This document shows, piece after piece, positions 17,081 through 22,432 of a DNA stretch of 22,432 nt. Position numbers and translations under genes: made by a program. The notes beneath the pieces were generated by a model. That model had not been told where the DNA came from, did no database searches, and was given only the letters and a program-made list of their open reading frames with translations. Numbering within the stretch: position 1 is the stretch's first letter; each line of letters starts with the position of its first letter. This stretch comes from Tannerella sp. (GTDB taxonomy: Bacteria > Bacteroidota > Bacteroidia > Bacteroidales > Tannerellaceae): assembly GCA_031283785.1 (NCBI GenBank), contig JAITBC010000200.1, forward strand, positions 1 through 22,432, given 5' to 3'.

Positions 17081-17581
17081 ATGAAAGTAAAAGATACGGA
17101 TAAATCAAATAACTCGTTTACCAAACTTGGGAGTGCGACGACAACATATGCTGCCGGATATGATCTTTCGGCGCTCGAAACATTTGAAAACAAACATACG
17201 GGGAATGATTATTTTGTTAAGTTTAACTGTCCCGAATTTACAAGCCTTTGCCCGATAACGGGACAGCCCGATTTTGCAACTTTGTACATCAGTTATATAC
17301 CGGGACGTAAAATGGTCGAGAGTAAATCGTTGAAGCTTTATCTTTTCGGTTTCCGCAATCACGGAGCGTTTCACGAAGACTGTGTCAATATTATAATGAA
17401 CGACTTGATAAAACTGTTGAAACCAAAGTACATAGAAGTATGGGGAAAGTTTTTGCCGCGCGGCGGGATAAGTATTGATCCGTATTGTAATTACGGCAAG
17501 CCGAATACCGAATATGAAGATATGGCTACTTACCGGTTGATGAATCACGATCTTTATCCGGAGAGGGTGGATAACAGATGA
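17081..17581 (+). CDS. queF: NADPH-dependent 7-cyano-7-deazaguanine reductase (preQ0 reductase)
   Basis: 166 aa, the short single-domain (YkvM-type) QueF of the tunnelling fold. Catalytic Cys57 and Asp64 lie in [12 protein letters not shown]; the QueF motif [16 protein letters not shown] begins at Glu80, and His98/Glu99 (FHED) complete the preQ0 pocket. The enzyme reduces the nitrile of preQ0 to the amine of preQ1 with two NADPH, in the cytoplasm, as the last step before insertion into GUN-anticodon tRNAs. It follows the GH78 gene by 30 bp and precedes a DUF4251 gene by 32 bp, an unusual setting with no other biosynthesis gene (queC, queD, queE) in the window. No preQ1 riboswitch is seen in the short leader. 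Confidence 0.95.
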   Translation: MKVKDTDKSNNSFTKLGSATTTYAAGYDLSALETFENKHTGNDYFVKFNCPEFTSLCPITGQPDFATLYISYIPGRKMVESKSLKLYLFGFRNHGAFHEDCVNIIMNDLIKLLKPKYIEVWGKFLPRGGISIDPYCNYGKPNTEYEDMATYRLMNHDLYPERVDNR

Positions 17582-17613
17582 GAGAGTGTGCGAGGTTTGA
17601 TTTTTCTTAAGCA

Positions 17614-18141
17614 ATGATGATGAAATATACTGCAATACCGACAAGTTTGTTTTTTTTGATGATTATGTTTGGTTGCTCTTCCGTAAAAGGCTTGACGAAT
17701 GAAGAAAAAAATGCGAAGGAAGCCGCCTTGCGTGAAGCGATAGAAAAACGTGCGTATGTTGTCGACGTAGATCGTATGTTGCCCATGAATGGGAATGCAC
17801 GCGCGCTTACATCGCCGTATTCGTTGGAGGTAAAGGGAGATATGGTGAAATCGTATTTGCCGTTTTACGGAAGAGCATACAGTATCCCTTATGGTGGCGG
17901 AGAGGGATTGAATTTTGAATCGACAGTAACCGGTTACAAATCGTCGTTCGACGATAAAGGACGTGCTGTCGTCGAATTCGAAACAAAAACGAAGGAAGAC
18001 CAGGTTGTCTTCAGGATGGAAATTTTTCCTGACGGATCGACGTCAATTAATGTGATATCGAATAATCGTCAGGCGATATCGTTTCGTGGGACTGTAAGAG
18101 AGGGTAATGCTCAATTTTCTCCGACGTTGGACAATAATTGA
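17614..18141 (+). CDS. DUF4251 lipoprotein
   Basis: 175 aa. The signal peptide ends in IMFGC with Cys21 as the lipid anchor site. The mature part resembles DUF4251 proteins of Bacteroidetes: an early lysine/alanine-rich helix (NEEKNAKEAALREAIEKRAY), then a beta-rich region with SYLPFYGRAYSIPYGGGEG, the best conserved stretch of the family, and a strand pair near the C-terminus. Function is unknown. Three ATG codons follow each other at the start, so the exact start may be 17614, 17617 or 17620. The last two codons and the stop lie inside a 7-bp tandem repeat, so the C-terminus may vary between strains. Confidence 0.8.
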   Translation: MMMKYTAIPTSLFFLMIMFGCSSVKGLTNEEKNAKEAALREAIEKRAYVVDVDRMLPMNGNARALTSPYSLEVKGDMVKSYLPFYGRAYSIPYGGGEGLNFESTVTGYKSSFDDKGRAVVEFETKTKEDQVVFRMEIFPDGSTSINVISNNRQAISFRGTVREGNAQFSPTLDNN

Positions 18142-18175
18142 TAATTGATAATTGACAATTGATAATTGACAATGG
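18134..18175. repeat. 7-bp tandem repeat, A(T/C)AATTG units
   Basis: Five perfect 7-bp units of the form ATAATTG or ACAATTG occupy 18134-18168 (order T,T,T,C,T at the second base), followed by a partial sixth unit (ACAATGG). The array starts inside the last two codons of the DUF4251 gene and ends 18 bp before the glycosylase gene. Arrays of this sequence type occur between genes in many Bacteroidetes; their role is not established. Confidence 0.85.
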
Positions 18176-18193
18176 GTATATATCAGATAATGA

Positions 18194-18811
18194 ATGCGTA
18201 AAAACAGAAAGGTGAAGAACGGCAATGATAAAAGAACGGCGGAACATCACCCGTTAAAACCATTCCTTCCCGGCAAGGCAGGGATACTTTTACTGGGGAG
18301 TTTTCCTCCGCCTCCCGAACGGTGGACGATGCCGTTTTATTACCCTAATTTTCAAAACGATATGTGGAGGATATTCGGCATCGTCTTTTTCAAGGACAAA
18401 AATCACTTCGTTTCCGGCAGCAACAAATCGTTCGACGAGAAAGGCATAAAACTGTTTCTGACATCGAAAGGCATCGCTTTATACGATACCGCCATCGAAA
18501 TAATACGGCAAAAGGGGAACGCATCCGACCGGTTTCTGGATATCGTACAACCCATAGATTTGCAGAACATTTTAACGCAAATACCCGAATGTCGTAACAT
18601 CGTAACGACCGGTCAAAAAGCGACGGAAACGCTCATGAATATTCTCGGCATAAAACGAACGCCTCCCCTCTGTGGATATGTCGACACAAATTTTATGAAC
18701 CGTAAATTACGCTGCTGGCGCATGCCATCTTCCTCCAGGGCATACCCCAAAGCATTGCCTGACAAGGCGGATGACTACCGGCAAATGTTTGAGACAGCAG
18801 GATTTTTATAG
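18194..18811 (+). CDS. Uracil-DNA glycosylase superfamily protein
   Basis: 205 aa. Two superfamily motifs are visible: motif A as LLLGSFPPPPERW (residues 32-44), where the uracil/hypoxanthine-DNA glycosylases have G-x-[DFN]-P, and motif B as MPSSSRAYP (177-185), where the minor-groove loop HPSP or MPS-S is expected. NIVTTGQKATE (about 138-148) is the central beta-strand/turn. The GSFP form is closest to the hypoxanthine/mismatch-type families and not classical Ung. It would remove deaminated or mismatched bases in DNA repair; substrate is inferred. Downstream of a tandem repeat and with no clear promoter of its own. Confidence 0.75.
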   Translation: MRKNRKVKNGNDKRTAEHHPLKPFLPGKAGILLLGSFPPPPERWTMPFYYPNFQNDMWRIFGIVFFKDKNHFVSGSNKSFDEKGIKLFLTSKGIALYDTAIEIIRQKGNASDRFLDIVQPIDLQNILTQIPECRNIVTTGQKATETLMNILGIKRTPPLCGYVDTNFMNRKLRCWRMPSSSRAYPKALPDKADDYRQMFETAGFL

Positions 18812-18929
18812 TATATTTATCCCGCGGACAAAGGTGTATAATATATGTGGTGCACAGGCAAATCAAAGAAATTCAATACAAAATCAGTAAAATACACGGA
18901 CGTTTATGCTCTTACTGAACTTTTCTTCC

Positions 18930-18937
18930 TACTTTTG
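18930..18937 (+). promoter_or_regulatory. Bacteroidetes -7 element, TACTTTTG
   Basis: Exact TAnnTTTG match 18 bp ahead of the ATG at 18955, followed by CAC, a common start region. No clear TTTG -33 box. Confidence 0.5.
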
Positions 18938-18954
18938 CACAAATAAAATATCAG

Positions 18955-19626
18955 ATGATGAAAGAGCATTTTGAATTTTTGAAAGAATTGCGTGAGAATA
19001 ATAACCGCGAATGGTTTAAAAAAAATAAGCTGCGGTATGATGCCTTGCATAAGAAATTTATCGGCGCAGTGCAGCAACTGATAGAGAAGATTGCTGCATT
19101 TGACGTTGAGATTGCCGGTTTGGATGCCGGAAGTTGTGTGTACAGGATTTATCGGGATATTCGTTTCTCGCCGGATAAAACGCCGTATAAAACGCATTTT
19201 GGAGCATATATGACCGGTTTCGGCGGACGGACAAGTCCATATGGCGGTTATTACCTGCATGTTGATCCTGACGGTTCGTTTGTTTCGGGTGGAGTGTGGT
19301 GTCCGACGCCGGCTATGCTGAATAAACTCCGGCATGATATTCACGATAATATTGATGAATTTATAGCGATCCTTGAAAACGAAAAGTTTAAAGAAGTTTA
19401 TGGCGAACTGGAAGGTGAAATGTTAAAACGTATGCCTGACGGTTTCCCTAAGGATTGTCCCGCAGGGGACATACTAAAGTATAAATATTTTGTCGTCTCG
19501 TCCATGAAGCCTGAAAAATTCTTCTATCAGGAAGATTGGCTGGAAAAGGCGGCGGAAGATTTCCGGATATTGTATCCTTTTAATAGATTCCTGAATTATA
19601 CGATAGGCGAATTCTTCGGTAAATGA
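18955..19626 (+). CDS. DUF2461 domain-containing protein
   Basis: 223 aa spanning the whole DUF2461 (TIGR02453) family length. Diagnostic stretches are the NNREWFKKNKLRYDA segment near residue 15, YRIYRDIRFSPDKTPYKTHF near 62-81 with its conserved Arg/Asp/Lys residues, and GGYYLHVDPDGSFVSGG near 97-113. The biochemical function of the family is unknown. Either of the first two ATG codons may be used. Its stop overlaps the start of the next gene (ATGA), showing translational coupling. Confidence 0.88.
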   Translation: MMKEHFEFLKELRENNNREWFKKNKLRYDALHKKFIGAVQQLIEKIAAFDVEIAGLDAGSCVYRIYRDIRFSPDKTPYKTHFGAYMTGFGGRTSPYGGYYLHVDPDGSFVSGGVWCPTPAMLNKLRHDIHDNIDEFIAILENEKFKEVYGELEGEMLKRMPDGFPKDCPAGDILKYKYFVVSSMKPEKFFYQEDWLEKAAEDFRILYPFNRFLNYTIGEFFGK

Positions 19627-20372
19627 TGATTTCAGCAATTAACAGGCTCTATCGTACGACTTTTTACCGTGGCGGATATGGTGTTCACTCGCCGTTTGCT
19701 TTTGATTTAATTACGAATGTGATTGAAGAACGGCGTATGTATTATTGCTATGAAATGCTTGATAATCTGCGGTTGCAATTGCGGCGGGAAAATTGTAAGA
19801 TCGAATGTGGCGACAAGGCGTTAACGGTTAAACGAGCCATGCGTAAATTTTGTTTTTCTGCGGGAGGGTATAAGTTGTTATTCAGGCTGGCAAACCGTTT
19901 TCGTCCCGGGAAAATACTTATCGTAGGGAGTGGTCTGGGGCTTACGCCGCTCTATGCCACAGCTTATTCGAAAGGCGTTGATTGTATTGTTTTCGAACCG
20001 GAGCCGTCGATTGCAATTATTGCCCGCAACATGATTAAAAAGTACGCCCATTCTTCAATATCTGTTTATGATAACAACGGTAGCGAATCGGATATGTCGG
20101 AACTGGAACAGTTTGATTTTATTGTATGGGGGAAGAATAGACCTTTCGCTGCAGATTTCACGTTTGAGGCTTTTGAAAATATGCTTCGGCATATAACGGA
20201 TGAAAGTGTCATGATTATTTCCGGGATAAATGAATCTCACGCGAATAAACGGATATGGGAAAAGTTATGCGCTCATACCAGAGTTTCCGCGACTTTTGAT
20301 GTATATTCATTCGGCATCGTTTTTTTTACGCCCAGACTTAATCGCAAGACATACAAATGCATCCCTCTGTGA
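19623..20372 (+). CDS. Class I SAM-dependent methyltransferase-like protein
   Basis: 249 aa. The N-terminal RGGYGVHSPFAFDLITNVI is a conserved opening of a Bacteroidetes group of small methyltransferase-like proteins. A Rossmann fold with KILIVGSGLGLTPLYAT (residues 97-113) gives SAM motif I, and Glu125 in VFEPEP ends the second strand, where the ribose hydroxyls are held. FDFIVWGK (about 165-172) is the fourth strand, in which the usual catalytic-loop acidic residue is replaced by Trp-Gly; activity is therefore not assured. The substrate is unknown. It overlaps the DUF2461 gene by 4 bp, so both are probably made together. Confidence 0.7.
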   Translation: MMISAINRLYRTTFYRGGYGVHSPFAFDLITNVIEERRMYYCYEMLDNLRLQLRRENCKIECGDKALTVKRAMRKFCFSAGGYKLLFRLANRFRPGKILIVGSGLGLTPLYATAYSKGVDCIVFEPEPSIAIIARNMIKKYAHSSISVYDNNGSESDMSELEQFDFIVWGKNRPFAADFTFEAFENMLRHITDESVMIISGINESHANKRIWEKLCAHTRVSATFDVYSFGIVFFTPRLNRKTYKCIPL

Positions 20373-20406
20373 GGTTTGATTTCTTACGGTGGATACATAC
20401 AATTCA

Positions 20407-21957
20407 TCAGTAAATGACCCCGTTATCGATGTTGCCGCCGCATTGCTCGATTAAAAGTTTTTTCAGATCTTCCGCTTTGTCGGTAAAACGAAGTATCACA
20501 TCGTATTTTTCCTCCGGGTCTTTTCGGATGTTATACAATTCATATTTTTTCGGTTTAGCCAGGAAGCGCAGTTTCCATCCGTCGTTAACGATTATTGCCG
20601 GCCCGTCCTCCGAGCTTACGATCACAAAACGTTTCTGTGGCAGTTTGCGTCCTTTCATCAATGCCGGAAGGAAAGATATCCCGTCTTTCCTTGTTTCTAA
20701 TTTTACGCCAAAGAAATCGGCCATTGCAGGAAGGAAGTCACAGGTCGAAACGATGTCTTCACAGACACGCTTTTTTAATTCTCCTTTCCAATAAAACACA
20801 AACGGTATGTTAATGCCTCCGTTGAGGTTACTTCCTTTAAGGCCGGCCATTCCCATGTTCCCGTTGAATACGTCTCCGGCTTTGTCACTATAATATTTGC
20901 TGTATGAATTGTCGAACGGTTCGTTTGTTATTATATTACGGAAAGGCCTGTCGATACGGTTTTCCTGTAAATAATGGATGTCATGCCCGTTATCGGAGGC
21001 AATCACTATCAAGGTATTTTCTTCCAGACCGAGACTGCGTAATTCCGATATAATAGCACCGACATGGTCGTCAAGAAGTTTCATCATCGAGGCATATTCT
21101 TTTTCTATCTGCGTCAACGCCTTATTGTTTGCAACTTCCGGATGTACGGACGGGATCGACACCGGTCCGGGTAACGGTGTGGCATACATGAGGAAAAACG
21201 GTTTGTCTTTAAACTGGCGTATAAATTCAATCGTTTTCTCAAGGAGCAGGTTCGGAGAATAAATCTTCTTACCTTCCATGTTCCATCGGTCATTGTATGT
21301 CGTTTCATTTTCCGTTTCGTAAATGAATTTTCTGCCGCAATCAATGCGCGTATTGCCTTCTATCATTTCGATCCGTTCATTTTCAAAAAGGAATGTGGGA
21401 TAATAGCCCTGACTGCGCATATGGTCGAGATAGCCGTAAAAATAATCCCATCCGTGTTGAAACATCTGCCTGCGTGTTGAAGTATTACCCCAGCCCAACA
21501 TACCGATCTGCGCCGTCACATATCCGGCATTTCCGAAGACCTGGGGCAAATATAAATTATTTTCGGGCAGCAGGATATTGTTGCCGTTGATAAAGTTTTC
21601 GTTTTCGTAAATATCTACGGTATCTTCCTTAATATATACGCCACCTCTTGAAATGCGCCATTTGTTTTTGCTGCAGTCGTGGTATCCCGTTAATAATGAA
21701 GCGCGTGCATATGACGAAATAGAGCCGCCGAAAGCATATTTGAAACTTACGCCGCTGTTGATAAGCGTGTCTATATTCGGCGTGGTATAATGTTTCTGGC
21801 CGTAGGCGGATAATAAACCTTTGCCCATATCATTGGCATATATAAAGACGACATTCGGACGTCTTTTTGTTGGCGCTTTGGCAGTCTCCTCCGCCCGGAG
21901 GGTAAAGAAAGATGCACATAGCAGGAATGAAATGTAAATAATAATCTTTTTGTACAT
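20407..21957 (-). CDS. Sulfatase-family protein with degenerate active site
   Basis: 516 aa. A type-I signal peptide (MYKKIIIYISFLLCASFFTL) predicts export. The alkaline-phosphatase/sulfatase fold is clear: RRPNVVFIYANDMG at the start, ARASLLTGYHD after the nucleophile site, GWDYFYGYLDH, IASDNGHD (Asp322-Asn323) and GLKGSNLNGGINIPFVFYW with Lys374. Several catalytic positions are altered: the formylglycine motif C/S-x-P-x-R reads SSYAR (81-85), with Tyr in place of Pro/Ala; the first metal Asp pair reads Asn42-Asp43; IGKWHLG reads IGMLGWG (151-157), losing Lys and His; and the usual His after the 'AP' strand reads PLPGP. The start at 21957 is fixed by the promoter, since the upstream in-frame ATG at 21993 lies within the -7 box. 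Confidence 0.88.
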   Translation of the reverse strand: MYKKIIIYISFLLCASFFTLRAEETAKAPTKRRPNVVFIYANDMGKGLLSAYGQKHYTTPNIDTLINSGVSFKYAFGGSISSYARASLLTGYHDCSKNKWRISRGGVYIKEDTVDIYENENFINGNNILLPENNLYLPQVFGNAGYVTAQIGMLGWGNTSTRRQMFQHGWDYFYGYLDHMRSQGYYPTFLFENERIEMIEGNTRIDCGRKFIYETENETTYNDRWNMEGKKIYSPNLLLEKTIEFIRQFKDKPFFLMYATPLPGPVSIPSVHPEVANNKALTQIEKEYASMMKLLDDHVGAIISELRSLGLEENTLIVIASDNGHDIHYLQENRIDRPFRNIITNEPFDNSYSKYYSDKAGDVFNGNMGMAGLKGSNLNGGINIPFVFYWKGELKKRVCEDIVSTCDFLPAMADFFGVKLETRKDGISFLPALMKGRKLPQKRFVIVSSEDGPAIIVNDGWKLRFLAKPKKYELYNIRKDPEEKYDVILRFTDKAEDLKKLLIEQCGGNIDNGVIY

Positions 21958-21990
21958 AATTATGAACGAATTACAGATCTCGGTCGACTG

Positions 21991-22021
21991 CAAATATAAT
22001 GCAAGTTACGTGCGCTGCAAA
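21991..22021 (-). promoter_or_regulatory. Strong consensus promoter of the sulfatase-family gene
   Basis: On the minus strand TTTG (complement of 22018-22021) and TATATTTG (complement of 21991-21998) are separated by 19 bp, matching the Bacteroidetes consensus TTTG-N19-TAnnTTTG at all defined positions. It is the best promoter in the window. Transcription should begin near 21984, 27 bp ahead of the ATG. Confidence 0.8.
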
Positions 22022-22113
22022 ATTTTTAGTCATGAAATTACATTTTCCCCCGAAAACCGGTAAGATAACACAGATTCGTTTACCGTTTTCCTGTGCGGAA
22101 AAAGGACGGGCTG

Positions 22114-22269
22114 TCAATCGAATATCTTGTATTCCCACTGTTCCTTGTGATTGTTGTCAACGTCGGCAGCAAATATTTTAACCTTTCCGGAGGATATGGC
22201 AGCATCATAATAATTTTCGGAAACATGAATCGGCTCGGTGATCATGCAGTCCAATTTGAGTTTTGGCAT
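22114..22269 (-). CDS. Hypothetical small protein, 51 aa
   Basis: An ATG at 22269 opens a 51-codon frame to a TGA at 22114-22116. It begins MPKLKLDCMITEPIHVSENY and ends HKEQWEYKIFD. Composition is balanced and acidic to neutral, unlike the Arg/Ile-rich antisense shadows of other genes here. An in-frame TGA lies 12 bp upstream of the ATG. No clear promoter or ribosome binding site precedes it, so it may be a small gene or the surviving C-terminus of a larger one. I do not recognise the family. It points the same way as the sulfatase-family gene, 157 bp upstream of that start. Confidence 0.4.
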   Translation of the reverse strand: MPKLKLDCMITEPIHVSENYYDAAISSGKVKIFAADVDNNHKEQWEYKIFD

Positions 22270-22432
22270 CGGTCTTCGTAATCACTGCTGACCGACAAAC
22301 AAGAAAATTAGCCGGTATTAGTTTGTTAATATATTGATTTATAGGGGTTTTATTTTTAATCATAAAGTCCTGCTTCCCCTAAAAAATCGTCAACTGTATG
22401 GCCACAGGACTTTTGTTTTTACTCACTGTCCG
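22270..22432. other. Right-edge intergenic stretch
   Basis: No intact gene. On the minus strand an ATG-less frame between two stops encodes the protein-like stretch SCGHTVDDFLGEAGLYD ending at a TAA near 22358, overlapping the inverted repeat listed separately. The 60 bp between it and the small ORF are AT-rich with no motif I can name. Confidence 0.3.
22364..22413. repeat. Inverted repeat AAAGTCCTG / CAGGACTTT
   Basis: A perfect 9-bp inverted repeat, 22364-22372 and 22405-22413, encloses a 32-bp loop that contains the palindrome TGGCCA-like GGCC (22400-22403). The loop is long for an intrinsic terminator, although the right arm is followed by a T-rich run on the plus strand. It may be a structured RNA element, a small mobile-element end or chance. 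Confidence 0.5.

Noticed and set aside
14306..21957. Polysaccharide utilisation locus
   Set aside because: A rhamnosidase and a sulfatase-family gene are present, but no SusC/SusD pair, regulator or further glycosidases lie between them, and unrelated housekeeping genes separate them.

Overview
This 22.4 kb window reads as ordinary chromosome from a member of the order Bacteroidales (phylum Bacteroidetes). Four things point there: (i) promoter -7 elements of the Bacteroidetes form TAnnTTTG in front of several genes, two of them with a well spaced TTG/TTTG -33 box; (ii) lipoprotein signal peptides and a fimbrillin-type surface protein; (iii) family content typical of the group (Na/Pi cotransporter with PhoU-like tail, TGS-uridine kinase fusion, DUF4251, DUF2461, GH78 rhamnosidase, sulfatase); (iv) a PD-(D/E)XK protein with a heptad-repeat tail. 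I cannot name a genus.

Layout. 1-412: gene-poor left edge. 413-1432: Rpn/PD-(D/E)XK nuclease-family protein. 1665-3869: large fimbrillin-like lipoprotein, followed after 24 bp by an MsbA-type ABC exporter (3894-5741) and then a queuosine-precursor transporter (5822-6502). 6672-6745: tRNA-Asn(GTT) on the minus strand with its own promoter. 6919-9670: PfkB-family sugar/nucleoside kinase and an S41 (CtpA-like) protease. 9679-11490 (minus): Na/Pi cotransporter, convergent with the protease and divergent from a nucleoside (uridine) kinase at 11581-13251. 13492-14163 (minus): KDPG/KHG aldolase, divergent from a GH78 alpha-L-rhamnosidase (14306-17050) that leads a compact run with queF (17081-17581) and a DUF4251 lipoprotein (17614-18141). 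A 7-bp tandem repeat overlaps the end of that run. Then come a uracil-DNA-glycosylase-superfamily protein (18194-18811), a DUF2461 protein and a methyltransferase-like protein that overlap by 4 bp (18955-20372), and on the minus strand a sulfatase-family protein (20407-21957) with a strong promoter. The right edge (21958-22432) holds a 51-codon minus-strand ORF and an inverted repeat.

How the genes fit together. Two genes serve queuosine tRNA modification (precursor uptake at 5822 and preQ0 reduction by queF) but lie 11 kb apart. The rhamnosidase, aldolase and sulfatase-family protein fit polysaccharide use, but there is no SusC/SusD pair, so this is not a classical polysaccharide utilisation locus. 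I found no convincing undescribed multi-gene system. The observations most worth following are the sulfatase-fold protein, which has lost several hallmark catalytic residues (formylglycine motif SSYAR, ND instead of DD, GMLGWG instead of GKWHLG); a Cys-rich open frame that continues from the aldolase gene in the -1 frame; the exact 21-bp heptad repeat in the nuclease-family gene; and the short unexplained ORFs and repeats at the edges. All family assignments come from reading motifs, with no database search.
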